A stretch of DNA of 64,000 nucleotides. It comes from Salinarimonas sp046292825. GTDB lineage: Bacteria; Pseudomonadota; Alphaproteobacteria; Rhizobiales; Beijerinckiaceae. A program made the translations under genes and the position numbers. The stretch is from assembly GCF_046292825.1 (NCBI RefSeq), contig NZ_JBKBQG010000013.1, positions 29,335 to 93,334 of the forward strand. Direction: 5' to 3'. The notes under the pieces are model-generated. The model made no database searches and was not told where the DNA came from. It saw nothing but the letters and a program-made list of their open reading frames with translations. This document shows, piece after piece, positions 16,349 to 26,188 of this stretch (its first letter is position 1; each line of letters opens with the position of its first letter).

Positions 16349-19300
16349 ATGGCTTGGCGGCATCGGTCGGGCACCGACCCGTGGTCTCGGGCACCGCTCG
16401 CGCTCGCGCTCGAGCCGCGGATCATGTTCGACGCGGCCGGCGCGGCGACCTATGCCGATGCCGTGGATGATCAGGGTGACCAGCCTGCGCTGTCTGTGGC
16501 GATCGACGAGCCGACGATGCTCGGCGGTGAGCGCCATGTCGTCGTGATCGATACCGGGATCGCGAATTGGGAAACCATCCGAGCCGCAGTCGTCCCCGAC
16601 GCAAACATCGTTTTGATCTCGCCTGACGCGGATGGGCTCGAACAGCTCCGCGACCACCTGTCTGCAATGCGAGACGTATCGGCGATTCACATTGTGTCTC
16701 ACGGCGCCGAAGGGCTTTTGCGGCTCGGGACGAGCGTGCTGACCGCAGGCGATCTCGCAAGCCGCATCGCCGACCTCCAGGCGATCGGAGCGGCTCTAGC
16801 CGCCGACGGCGACATTCATCTGTATGGCTGCCGAATCGGTGCCGGTGCAGCTGGCGAGATGTTTCTGTCGGAGCTCGCGCGACTGACCGGAGCCGATATC
16901 GCGGCGTCGGTGGACGATACAGGGTCTGAACACCTCGGCGGCAACTGGGACTTGGAGAAGACTGTCGGTGACGTAAACACCGGCAGCGCATTCTTCGCCG
17001 AGCTTTCGCTGTCCTACACAGGGCTACTTCCGCAAGCGGTCATCAGTTTCGACGGAAACGGCTTCAGCGCCGGCGATGCGATCGACAATGCGACGTTCAA
17101 CGCGAACGGCCTCACATTCGAGATCTTTTTAGCAAACGCAGCAGGTACTAAGCTGCCGAGCTTCAGCAACGGCGGAGCGAGTCTGTTCTTTGACGACTCG
17201 ATGAGGAGTTTTTCAGGGGGAACGAATGTCATCGGTGACGGCGGTGCTGCCTACATATATTCGCAGAATACGAATTTCGGATGGCCAATCGACGCAATAA
17301 ATCTCGTACTTAGAACTAACAATGGAGCTGAGTTCAGCTTCGTCAGCTTCAAATCGCACACGATCGATTTCGGCGCATATGGAAGCCATCTTCTGGTCGA
17401 AGGGTTTCGTGACGGGGCGTCCGTCGTCACCCAGGCCGTGACGATCAACTCGGAGAACAGCCCCTTCCATTCGACCGTCACCTTGACGAACCAGGGATTT
17501 CAGTTCGTCGATGAAATCAGGATTCGGCTGAATACCGCGCATCCGAGTTTCCAATCAGCCTTTCCCGGGCTGAACCATGTCTTCGATACTTTCGTCATCA
17601 ACGATGCGGTTCTGCCCAACACCCCGCCCGTGCTCGTCGGCACCCCCGCCAACCCCACCATCCTCGACACCGCCACCGCCACCCCCTTCTCCGCCCTCTC
17701 CTTCACCGATGCGGAGAGCAATGGCGGCACGATCACGATCACCTTCACAGCCGCCAACGGCGCGCTCTCCGGCACGGGGCTCACCGGATCGGCGGGCAAT
17801 TACACGCTGTCGGGCGCGAACCCGGCCGAGCTCACCGCCCGCCTCCAGGCACTCGTCTTCACGCCGGCGCAGAACCAGGTCGCGCCGGGCTCCAACGTCG
17901 TCACCACCTTCACGCTGACCCCCAACGACGGCAGCGCGAACGGCAGCGCCGTCACCGCGCAGGTCACCGCCACCTCGGTCAACGACGCGCCCGTGCTCGG
18001 CGGCCTGCCGGGCACGCCCGTGGGCGTGTTCGACAACGCGACCGTGTCGCCCTTCGCGAACGCGACGATCGCCGATCCGGACCCCGGCCAGACGATCGTC
18101 GTGAGCGTCGCGCTCGACGACGCGGCCAAGGGCACGCTCGCGGGCGGCGGCTTCGTCCACCAGGGCGGGGGCGTCTACACATTCTCCGCCGCGAGCGCGG
18201 CCGCGGCCCAGACGGCTTTGCGCGCCCTCGTCTTCACGCCCGCCGCCAACCGCGTCGCCGGCGGCGCGACCGAGACGACGACCTTCTCCGTCACCGTGTC
18301 GGACGGGACCGCCCAGGCCTCCGGCAGCGCGCAGGTCCTCGCGACCGGCGTCAACGACGCGCCGACGCTGACCCCAGGCTCGGTCGTCGCGATGATCGGC
18401 ACGGACGAGAACGACACGTGGCCGACGGGCACGCTCGTCTCCGCTCTCCTGGCGGGCGCGGGCTATGCCGATGCCGATCCCGGCGCGTTCGCCGGCATCG
18501 CCGTGACGGCGCAGACGATCGTCGGCAGCGGCACCTGGTTCTATTCCCCCAATGGCGGCGCGACGTGGATCAACATCGCCTCGGTCTCCTCGACGAGCTC
18601 GCTCCTCCTCGCCTCGACGGCGCAGCTGCGTTTCGTGCCGGACGGCGTCGTCGGCGGCACCGCCACCCTCACCTTCCGCGCCTGGGACGGGACGACGGGC
18701 ACGGCCTCGGACACGATCTCGCGCTTCGCCGACACCACCACGAACGGCGGCACCACGGCCTTCTCCGCGGCGGTCGCGACGGCGACGAAGGCGATCGTCG
18801 ACATCAACGACCCGCCGACCCTCGCCGCCACCGGCACGAACCCGACCTTCACCGAAGGCGGCACCGCGGCGACCCTGTTCTCCGGCGTGACGATCTCGAC
18901 GATCGAGCCGGGCGAGACCATCGTCGCCCTCACGCTCACGGTGTCGGGCTTGGCCGACGGCGCGGCCGAGCGGCTCCTCATCGGCGGGCAGGCGCTCGCT
19001 CTGACCCACGGCACCACGCTCGCCCTGACCGGCGGCGGCACGGCGAGCGTGAGCGTGGCGGGCGGCGTCGCGACCGTCTCGATAACCGGCCTGTCGCGCA
19101 CCCCCGCCGAGGCGCAGACGCTCGTCCAGAGCCTCGCCTACGAGAACACGAGCGATGATCCGACGGTGGCCGGCGGCCGCACCGTCACGCTGATCTCGAT
19201 CCGCGATTCCGGCGGCACCGCCAATGGCGGGCAGGACACGACGAGCGTCACGATCGCCTCCGCCGTGACGCTCGAGGCGGTGAACGACGCGCCGAGCCTC

Positions 19301-22300
19301 GGCCAGACGAGCTTCGCGCTGCCGCCCACCGACGAGAACACGACCGCAGCGACCACGGTGTTCGACATCACCTCGGGTCTTGGCTTCGCCGATCCGGACG
19401 GGCCCGGCCGCGGCATCGCCGTGATCGGGTCGACGGGGCTCGGGACGTGGCAATTCTCGACCGACGGCGGCGTCGCTTGGTCTGCGATCGGCTTCGTCGC
19501 GGCCGGCAACGCGCTCCTCCTGTCGGACGCGGTGCAGATCCGTTACGTGCCGAACGGCGTCCAGGGCGAGACCGCGACGCTCACCGTGCGCGGCTGGGAT
19601 CGCTCCTCGGGCGTCGTCGGCGACCGGGTGGACGCGACCACGGTGGGCACCGCGACGACGTTCTCGACGCAGGTCGGCACCGCCACCCTCGTCGTCGCCG
19701 CGATCAACGACCCGCCCGTGCTCACCGGGACCGTCGGCGGGACGTTCACGGAGACGGTGGCGAATGCCGGTGCGGCGGCGAGCGGCGCCTCGGTTTTCCT
19801 CGTCTCCTCCGACGCCACCGTGACCGATCCGGATCAGCCCGCGGCGTTCCCCGGCGCCACGCTGACGGTGTCTTTTGCCAGCTACCAGACCGGCGATCGA
19901 ATCAGCTTCGCGGCGACCTTCGGCCCCTACACCTACGATTCCGGGACGGGCGAGATCCGCGTCGGCGGCACGGCCGTGGCGAGCGTCGCGGGCGGCGTCG
20001 GCGGCGCCCTCGTGGTGACCTTCACCGGCGCCGCGACGAACGCGGTCGTCACCGACGTCCTGCGCAACGTGGTCTATTTCCACGTCGGCGACGACCCGAC
20101 CGCCGGCGGCACCGCGACGACGCGCGCGGTCAGCGTCGTCTTCAACGACGGCGGCAATACCGGCGCGGGCGGGCCGCTCTCGTCGGACGCGCTCACCGGC
20201 GACCTGACCATCGTCGCCCTCAACGATCCGGAGGGCTTCGCCGGCACGATCGCGCCGACCTTCGCGGAGGGCGCCCTCCCGGTCCCGCTCGCGCCCGGCG
20301 CGACCGTCACCCGCGTCGACGCCGCGAGCTTCGACGGCGGCAGCCTCACCGTGGCGCTCGGCACTTACAGCGCGGGCGACGTGCTTTCGATCTTGGAGAG
20401 CGGCGGCATCACGGTGTCGGGCGGGGTCGTGTCCTTCGGCGGCGCCCGCATCGGCACCGTGAGCGGCGGGGCGGGGGCCGATCTCGTCGTGTCCTTCGAC
20501 CGCCCCGAGGCGACCCACGCGGCGGTGCAGGCGCTCGCCCGCGCCATCGTCTTCGACAACGCGTCCGGCAACCCCGCCGATTTCGGCGCCGCGCCGACCC
20601 GCGCCGTCACCATGACGCTCGACGACGGCGGCAATTCCGGCGTCGCCGGCTCGACGACGAGCACGCTCACGGGCACGATCGCGATCGTCGCCGTCGACAC
20701 CCCGCCCAGCGTGACGCCGAGCGCGGACATGACCTTCTTCGACCCCAATGGCGGGTCGATCAGGATCGATCCCGGTCTCGTCGTCGCCGATCCGGACAGC
20801 CTCACGCTCGTGCGCGCGATCGTGACGCTCCCGGTGTCGCCCGACAACAACTTCGAATCGATCGGTTTCACGACCGCGGGTCTGACCGCGTTGTTCGGCA
20901 ACGGAATGACCGCGAACTACAATTCCGGCACGCGCAGTCTCACCATCAACGGCGCGGCGAGCGTCGAGGTCTACCAGACGATCCTGCGCAACGTGACCTA
21001 TTCGAACTTGAGCGGCACGCCCGACGCCACGCCGCGCGAGATCGCGTTCACGGTGCGCGACGCGACCGGCCTCGACAGCGTCGTCGTCACCCGCACGGTC
21101 GTGATCGCGAACACGATCGCGCCGACCTTCCAGGAGGGCGATCCGCCGCTCCTGCTCTCGCCGGCGACGCTCCTGTCCGCCACGGGCCTGACCTTCGACG
21201 GCGGCAGCGTCACGGCCGCTCTCGGCGCCTACGCGCCCGGCGACGTCCTCTCGATCCGCGAGATCGGCGGCATCACCGTCGTCGGCGGGGTGGTATTCTT
21301 CGAGGGCGCGCGCATCGGCACGGTCTCGGGGGGCGTCGGCGCGGCTCTCGTGGTGTCGCTCGATCGTCCCGAGGCGACGCGCGACGCCGTGCAGGCGCTC
21401 GGCCGCGCGATCGCCTTCCAGAACACGACCGCGAACCCGACGGATTTCGGCAACGCGCCGAACCGAGCCGTCACGCTGACGATCGTCGGCTCGGATCCGA
21501 GCCAGGACCGGACGATCGCCGGCACGCTCGCCATCGTCGCCGTGAACGACGCGCCGGTGGTGACGCCGTCGGCTGGCGATGCCGTCTTCACCATCGGCGG
21601 CGGGCGGATCGTGATCGATCCCGGCATCGTCGTGGCCGACGTCGACAGCACCAACCTGAACCGTGCGGTCGTCGTCCTGTCGGCGAGCACGGACTCCAAC
21701 CTGGAAGTGCTCGGCTTCACGAATGCGGGCCTCGACGCCTTGATCGCCGCGGGGTTGTCGGCGAACTACAGCTCCGGAACGCGCGCGCTGACGATCACCG
21801 GCTCCGCGAGCGTCGAGGTCTACCAGACGCTCCTGCGCAACATCACCTTCGCGAATTCCGCGACCACGCCCGACACGACCCCGCGCACGCTCACCTTCAC
21901 GGTGCGCGACGCGGCCGGCCTCGAGAGCACCGTGGCCGAGCGCTCCATCGTTCTCGTCGCCAACGCGCTGCCCGTCGTCACGATCGGCACCCTGCCGAGC
22001 GTCGCCGAGGGCGGCTCGGTGATCCTCACGCCCGCGATCGTCACGGCGACCGACGTGGAGACCACGGACCCCGCGCAGCTCGTCTTCACGATCACCGCCC
22101 TCTCGAACGGCATCGTGCGCCTCGACGGCACCGCGCTCGCGGTGGGGGGCACCTTCACCCAGGCCGACGTGAACGCGGGCCGCGTCACCTATCTCCACGA
22201 CGCCTCGGAGACGACGACCGGCGGCTTCTCCTTCACGGTGCGCGACGCCGACAACGGCACCTCGGGCGCGCAGACGCTCGCCTTCGCGATCACGCCGGTC

Positions 22301-24316
22301 AACGACGCGCCGACCATCTCGGTCGCGGGCGTCCTCACCGCGCCGGAGGACGTGCCGACCGCGCTCGTCGGCATCTCCTTCGCCGATCCGGATGCGGGCT
22401 CGAGCCCGGTCTTCGTCACCCTCTCGGTCGCGCGCGGCACGCTGATCGCCACCTCCGGGTCGGGCGTCACCGTCGCAGGGTCCGGCACCGGCGCGATCAC
22501 CCTTCTGGGCTCGGTCGCCGACATCAACGCCTTCGTGGCGGCATCGGGCGTCACCTTCCTCACGGCGCAGGACGACGACCAGAACGTGGCCCTCACGATC
22601 ACGATCGACGACCTGGGCAATACCGGCTCCGGCGGGGCGCAGAGCGCGACCGCGACCGTCACGATCTTCGTCGACCCGGTGAACGACGTGCCCGTCGTCG
22701 ACGGCTTGCCGGTTCTGCGTCCGACGACCGACAAGATCCCGATCGCCCCGTTCGCCACCGTGACGGTCGTCGATCCGGACGTCGGCCAGCCGCTCACGGT
22801 CACCGTGACGATCGGCCAGCCCGGTCAGGGCGGCTTCACCGCCGCATCGCTCGCGGCGAGCGGCTTTGCCGCGACGGGCGTGCCGGGCGTCTTCGCCCTT
22901 GTCGCGCCCGACGCGGCGGCGGCCCAGGCGGCCTTGCGCGCGCTGGTCTTCCAGCCGGTCGAGAACCGCATCCTTCCGGGGACGACGGAGACGACGACCT
23001 TCACCGTCTCGGTTTCGGACGGCGTCGCGCCGGCCGTCGAGCGGGTCGCCTCGGTCGTGGTCACGTCGATCAACGACGCGCCCGTCGTCGGCGGGCTCCC
23101 GCCGGGGCAGAGCGTCGCGCATGACGGCACGCTGCAGCCCTTCGCCGGAATGCTCGTCGCCGATCCGGATGCGGGGCAGACCCTGTCGGTGCGCATCGCG
23201 ATCGGGAATCCGGGCACCGGCGGCCTCACCGCCGCCTCGCTCGCGGCCGCGGGCTTCGTGGAGATCGCGCCCGGGTTGTACGAGCGCAACGGTTTCGCGA
23301 ATCCGGACGCTGCCGCGGCGGCGCTGCGCGGGCTCGTCTTCCAGCCGGTCGCGAACGCCGTCCCGCCGGGCGCGAGCGCGTCGGTCGCGATCACGGTGAC
23401 CGTGAGCGACGGCACCGCCGCCGCGACGAGCACCGGCACCGTGACCATCGTGGGGCCGCAGCTCCAGGCTCCGATCCCGCCGCCGCCGCCGCCGGTGGTT
23501 CCGCCCGCGCCGCCGCCCGCGCCACCTCCGGTCGCGCCGCCGCCGATCATCTTCGTGCCGGGTCCGCCGATCGGCGGGCCCGCCCAGATCCCGACCTTCG
23601 GGGGCGCCGTCGTGTCGATCCTCGCCCCCGACCGGGGCGGCCCGGTCGCGGCGCCGGGCTTCTCGCCGATCTCGGCGACGAGCGGCTTCTTCCTCGCCCC
23701 GTCGGACGGCTCGGGCCTCGGCATCGCCATCCGCGCGTCGACGCCGGTCGGCGATTTCGTGATGCGCTCGGGCGGCGGCTCGGCGAGCTTCACGCTGCCG
23801 CCGGCCACCTTCGTGGTCGAGAGCGCCGGCGCGCAGGTGCTCGTCGGCGCGCTCCTCGCGGACGGCTCCCCGCTGCCGGCCTGGGTCCAGTTCGACCCGG
23901 CGACGGGCACGTTCCGCGTCGACGTCCCGCCGGGCTTCACGGGAACGCTCGACATCGTGTTGACGGCGAGGCTCGCGACGGGCGAATCGGCGAGCACGGG
24001 CTTCCGAATCGCGGTCGACGCTGAGAGCGAGCCGGCCGCGCCGCAGGACGCTCCCGCTCAAGAAGCGCCGACCCAAGAGGCGCCGCCGCAAGAGGCGCCG
24101 CCGCAGCGCCAGGGGGCCGCGCCGGCTCCGGAGCCGGTCCGTCTTATCGCTGAGGGCGGCAAGCCGGCCTTCAGCGACGCGGTGAAGGCCGCCAGCCGTG
24201 GCGCTTGGGCAACACAAGGACAGAGTTTCCTCGACGACTTGATTGCCACCTTGCCAGGCGGGCGACCTTCGGGCGAGATCGAGGGCGATTCGCGCAACGG
24301 AAGGGACGCGGCCTGA
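16349..24316 (+). CDS. giant DUF4347 / cadherin-like-repeat surface protein
   Basis: A protein of about 2,655 residues. ATG at 16349 is chosen because GGAGAGG precedes it; the frame is open from 16283. The N-terminus has the LEPR-type motif LALEPRIMFDAAG seen in very large surface proteins. Residues 60-205 match DUF4347 (HVVVIDTG, IHIVSHGAEGLLRLG, IHLYGCRIGAG). Residues 228-420 are a unique, less GC-rich domain. About 14 repeats of roughly 100 residues with VNDAP-type linkers span 420-2375. Then come a Pro-rich hinge, an Ig-like domain and an EAPPQ-rich tail. There is no Sec signal peptide and no RTX nonapeptide, so a non-Sec export route is expected. Four envelope genes follow on the same strand and probably export it. 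Likely an adhesin or surface-layer protein. Confidence 0.85.
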   Translation: MAWRHRSGTDPWSRAPLALALEPRIMFDAAGAATYADAVDDQGDQPALSVAIDEPTMLGGERHVVVIDTGIANWETIRAAVVPDANIVLISPDADGLEQLRDHLSAMRDVSAIHIVSHGAEGLLRLGTSVLTAGDLASRIADLQAIGAALAADGDIHLYGCRIGAGAAGEMFLSELARLTGADIAASVDDTGSEHLGGNWDLEKTVGDVNTGSAFFAELSLSYTGLLPQAVISFDGNGFSAGDAIDNATFNANGLTFEIFLANAAGTKLPSFSNGGASLFFDDSMRSFSGGTNVIGDGGAAYIYSQNTNFGWPIDAINLVLRTNNGAEFSFVSFKSHTIDFGAYGSHLLVEGFRDGASVVTQAVTINSENSPFHSTVTLTNQGFQFVDEIRIRLNTAHPSFQSAFPGLNHVFDTFVINDAVLPNTPPVLVGTPANPTILDTATATPFSALSFTDAESNGGTITITFTAANGALSGTGLTGSAGNYTLSGANPAELTARLQALVFTPAQNQVAPGSNVVTTFTLTPNDGSANGSAVTAQVTATSVNDAPVLGGLPGTPVGVFDNATVSPFANATIADPDPGQTIVVSVALDDAAKGTLAGGGFVHQGGGVYTFSAASAAAAQTALRALVFTPAANRVAGGATETTTFSVTVSDGTAQASGSAQVLATGVNDAPTLTPGSVVAMIGTDENDTWPTGTLVSALLAGAGYADADPGAFAGIAVTAQTIVGSGTWFYSPNGGATWINIASVSSTSSLLLASTAQLRFVPDGVVGGTATLTFRAWDGTTGTASDTISRFADTTTNGGTTAFSAAVATATKAIVDINDPPTLAATGTNPTFTEGGTAATLFSGVTISTIEPGETIVALTLTVSGLADGAAERLLIGGQALALTHGTTLALTGGGTASVSVAGGVATVSITGLSRTPAEAQTLVQSLAYENTSDDPTVAGGRTVTLISIRDSGGTANGGQDTTSVTIASAVTLEAVNDAPSLGQTSFALPPTDENTTAATTVFDITSGLGFADPDGPGRGIAVIGSTGLGTWQFSTDGGVAWSAIGFVAAGNALLLSDAVQIRYVPNGVQGETATLTVRGWDRSSGVVGDRVDATTVGTATTFSTQVGTATLVVAAINDPPVLTGTVGGTFTETVANAGAAASGASVFLVSSDATVTDPDQPAAFPGATLTVSFASYQTGDRISFAATFGPYTYDSGTGEIRVGGTAVASVAGGVGGALVVTFTGAATNAVVTDVLRNVVYFHVGDDPTAGGTATTRAVSVVFNDGGNTGAGGPLSSDALTGDLTIVALNDPEGFAGTIAPTFAEGALPVPLAPGATVTRVDAASFDGGSLTVALGTYSAGDVLSILESGGITVSGGVVSFGGARIGTVSGGAGADLVVSFDRPEATHAAVQALARAIVFDNASGNPADFGAAPTRAVTMTLDDGGNSGVAGSTTSTLTGTIAIVAVDTPPSVTPSADMTFFDPNGGSIRIDPGLVVADPDSLTLVRAIVTLPVSPDNNFESIGFTTAGLTALFGNGMTANYNSGTRSLTINGAASVEVYQTILRNVTYSNLSGTPDATPREIAFTVRDATGLDSVVVTRTVVIANTIAPTFQEGDPPLLLSPATLLSATGLTFDGGSVTAALGAYAPGDVLSIREIGGITVVGGVVFFEGARIGTVSGGVGAALVVSLDRPEATRDAVQALGRAIAFQNTTANPTDFGNAPNRAVTLTIVGSDPSQDRTIAGTLAIVAVNDAPVVTPSAGDAVFTIGGGRIVIDPGIVVADVDSTNLNRAVVVLSASTDSNLEVLGFTNAGLDALIAAGLSANYSSGTRALTITGSASVEVYQTLLRNITFANSATTPDTTPRTLTFTVRDAAGLESTVAERSIVLVANALPVVTIGTLPSVAEGGSVILTPAIVTATDVETTDPAQLVFTITALSNGIVRLDGTALAVGGTFTQADVNAGRVTYLHDASETTTGGFSFTVRDADNGTSGAQTLAFAITPVNDAPTISVAGVLTAPEDVPTALVGISFADPDAGSSPVFVTLSVARGTLIATSGSGVTVAGSGTGAITLLGSVADINAFVAASGVTFLTAQDDDQNVALTITIDDLGNTGSGGAQSATATVTIFVDPVNDVPVVDGLPVLRPTTDKIPIAPFATVTVVDPDVGQPLTVTVTIGQPGQGGFTAASLAASGFAATGVPGVFALVAPDAAAAQAALRALVFQPVENRILPGTTETTTFTVSVSDGVAPAVERVASVVVTSINDAPVVGGLPPGQSVAHDGTLQPFAGMLVADPDAGQTLSVRIAIGNPGTGGLTAASLAAAGFVEIAPGLYERNGFANPDAAAAALRGLVFQPVANAVPPGASASVAITVTVSDGTAAATSTGTVTIVGPQLQAPIPPPPPPVVPPAPPPAPPPVAPPPIIFVPGPPIGGPAQIPTFGGAVVSILAPDRGGPVAAPGFSPISATSGFFLAPSDGSGLGIAIRASTPVGDFVMRSGGGSASFTLPPATFVVESAGAQVLVGALLADGSPLPAWVQFDPATGTFRVDVPPGFTGTLDIVLTARLATGESASTGFRIAVDAESEPAAPQDAPAQEAPTQEAPPQEAPPQRQGAAPAPEPVRLIAEGGKPAFSDAVKAASRGAWATQGQSFLDDLIATLPGGRPSGEIEGDSRNGRDAA
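20246..21962 (+). repeat. tandem duplication of a two-repeat module inside the giant protein
   Basis: Two copies 867 bp (289 codons) apart begin at about 20246 and 21113. Both read IAPTF, then GDVLSI, GGITV, ARIGTVSGG, DRPEAT, then SVEVYQT and LRN, and end in FTVRDA. The protein similarity is high along the whole module, so it arose by duplication of two cadherin-like repeats together. Confidence 0.7.
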
Positions 24317-24340
24317 TCGTCGCCGCGCGCGAGCATGGTC

Positions 24341-24419
24341 CGGGCCGTTCGCGGCCCGAAGACCGCACGATCCGGGCCGTCCGCGGCCGGAGCTGCGATT
24401 GTTCGGGCCGTCCGCGGCC
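24341..24419. repeat. three spaced copies of a GC palindrome between the giant gene and the TolC gene
   Basis: CGGGCCGTTCGCGGCC at 24341 and CGGGCCGTCCGCGGCC at 24373 and 24404 recur every 31-32 bases. The first copy extends to a perfect seven-base stem with a TTCG loop (24341-24358). They start 25 bp after the giant gene's stop and end about 55 bp before the next start. They could form a processing or attenuation site that lowers expression of the export genes relative to the giant protein, or be binding sites. Confidence 0.6.
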
Positions 24420-24474
24420 TGGAGGGAGCGGGGGACGGTCGCTCCGAATCGGTGATCGGGGACGGGTGGGGCAA

Positions 24475-26100
24475 ATGGCGGACAGAGCGGGACGACCGGG
24501 GAGAACGGGGGCGCGTCGTGCGGCCCTCGCGGCGAGCGTGGCGGGGGCGCTTCTCGTCGGCGGCTGCGCGATCACGCCCGAGCCGCTGTCTCTGGAGGAG
24601 CAGATCTCCCGCGCCGCGGCCGACCGAGCGATGCTCTACGCCTCGCAGGAGCCGGTTTCCGGGCCGATCTCGCTCGAGGAAGCGCTCGCCCGCGCGCTCA
24701 AGTACAATCTCGACCATCGCGTCGCTCTGATGGAGCGTGCGTTGGAGGAGCGGCTTCTCGACAGCGCGAGCGCGGACCTCCTGCCCACCCTCGCGGGCCG
24801 GGCGGGCCTGCGCACCCGCGACAACGTCCAGGCCTCGTCGAGCCGCTCGATCCTCTCGGGGCGGCAATCGCTCGAGCCCTCGACCAGCACGGATCGCGAT
24901 CTCGGCACCGCCGATCTCCAGGTCTCGCTGAACGTGCTCGATTTCGGCCTGTCCTATTTCGGCGCGCAGGCCCAGGCGAACCGCTCGCTCGCCGCCGAGG
25001 AGCGCCGCCGCCGGGTGGTGCTCTCGATCGCCGATCAGGTCCGCTCCGCCTATTGGGAAGCCGTCACCGCCGAGCAGCTCGCGCCCCAGGTCCGCCGCGT
25101 GCTCGGCGAGGCGCGCTCGGCGCTCGATTTCGCCCGCCAGGCCGAGGCCGAGCGGCTCCTGCCGCCGCTGCAGGTGCTCCAGTTCCAGCGCGCGATGCTC
25201 GAGATCGTGCAGCAGCTCGAGATCCTCGAGAGCGAGCTCGCCATCGCCAAGGCCCAGCTCGCCGGGCTGATGAACCTGCCGCCGGGCACGAGCTTCCGCC
25301 TCGAGCCCCCGCGCCAGGCCGCGACCCGCCTGCCCTATCGCCTGCCCGATCTCGAGGCGGTGGCGATGGTCTCGCGGCCGGAGATCCGCGAGGAGCTGTA
25401 CAATGCCCGCAACGTCGCGCTGGAGACGCGCTCGGCGATCCTGCGGCTTCTGCCCGGCGCAAACCTGTTCGCGGGCGTCAATTACGATTCGAACTCCTTC
25501 CTCGTGAACAATTCCTGGGCCGATGCGGGCGTGCAGGTGACGTGGAACCTGCTGCGGCTCCTGTCGGTGCCGGCGATCATGGCCGAGGGGGAGGCCCGCA
25601 CCGATCTGTCCGAGACGCGCCGGCTCGCGTTGCGCATGACCATCCTGACGCAGGTCAATCTCGGCTATCGGCGCTTTCAGCGCGCGACGGCGCTCTACGA
25701 GCGCGCCGCCGCCATCCAGAACGTCGAGGCGCGAATCGCCGCGGCCACCCGCGACGCCGAGGAGGCGGATGCGCAATCGCGTCTCGAGCGCGTGCGCGCC
25801 GCCGCCTCCGCGGTTCTCGCCCAGCGCTCCCGCAACCGCGCCTTCGCGGAGGTGCAGAACTCGCTCGGTTCGCTCTACGCCGCCGCGGGCTTCGATCCCC
25901 TGCCGGAGATCGTGGAGGAGACGGACGTGACGAGCCTCGCGCGCGCCATCGCCGAGCGGACGGCGCAGGTCCAGGCCGGGCGCGTGCGTCTGCCCACCGT
26001 GCCGCAGCCCGCATCCGGGGGTGCGCCGACGGCGAGCCTCGACACGCCGCCGCGGGCGGCCTACGCTCAATTGCCGCCGCGGCGGCCCGATACCGAGTAG
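24475..26100 (+). CDS. TolC-type outer-membrane channel lipoprotein
   Basis: A 541-residue protein of the TolC / outer-membrane efflux family. It starts MADRAGRPGRTG with GGTGGGG just upstream. A lipobox LVGGC puts a lipidated Cys at residue 31. The mature part has the two long helical hairpin halves of TolC proteins (PISLEEALARALKYNLDHRVALMERA; LALRMTILTQVNLGYRRFQRAT) and the strands QVSLNVLDFGLSYF and GVQVTWNLLRLLSVP. It should form a trimeric outer-membrane and periplasmic tunnel. The gene lies 158 bp after the giant protein and 88 bp before the first adaptor, so it is the likely outer gate of the same export route. The frame is open far upstream, but that part is shadow. Confidence 0.88.
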   Translation: MADRAGRPGRTGARRAALAASVAGALLVGGCAITPEPLSLEEQISRAAADRAMLYASQEPVSGPISLEEALARALKYNLDHRVALMERALEERLLDSASADLLPTLAGRAGLRTRDNVQASSSRSILSGRQSLEPSTSTDRDLGTADLQVSLNVLDFGLSYFGAQAQANRSLAAEERRRRVVLSIADQVRSAYWEAVTAEQLAPQVRRVLGEARSALDFARQAEAERLLPPLQVLQFQRAMLEIVQQLEILESELAIAKAQLAGLMNLPPGTSFRLEPPRQAATRLPYRLPDLEAVAMVSRPEIREELYNARNVALETRSAILRLLPGANLFAGVNYDSNSFLVNNSWADAGVQVTWNLLRLLSVPAIMAEGEARTDLSETRRLALRMTILTQVNLGYRRFQRATALYERAAAIQNVEARIAAATRDAEEADAQSRLERVRAAASAVLAQRSRNRAFAEVQNSLGSLYAAAGFDPLPEIVEETDVTSLARAIAERTAQVQAGRVRLPTVPQPASGGAPTASLDTPPRAAYAQLPPRRPDTE

Positions 26101-26188
26101 ACGGCACGCGCATCGTCCCACCGGGTGGATGCCGTCCGAAGGCAGAGACGATGCTCCGGTTCGACGACCGGAGCCGGGGGTCGAGACG

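Noticed and set aside
17555..24217. A 2,220-codon open frame on the - strand opposite the giant surface-protein gene
   Set aside because: It is the mirror of a repetitive, GC-rich coding sequence: the product is almost entirely Arg, Gly, Ala, Asp and Glu, with no domain, and the + strand has clear repeats and DUF4347.
16349..24316. RTX toxin or LapA-type adhesin
   Set aside because: No GGxGxD nonapeptide repeats and no lapG/lapD-like genes nearby; the DUF4347 start and the missing ABC exporter do not fit the known systems.
24341..24419. CRISPR array
   Set aside because: Three 16-bp units with 15-16-bp spacers, no cas genes, and unit and spacer lengths are wrong.
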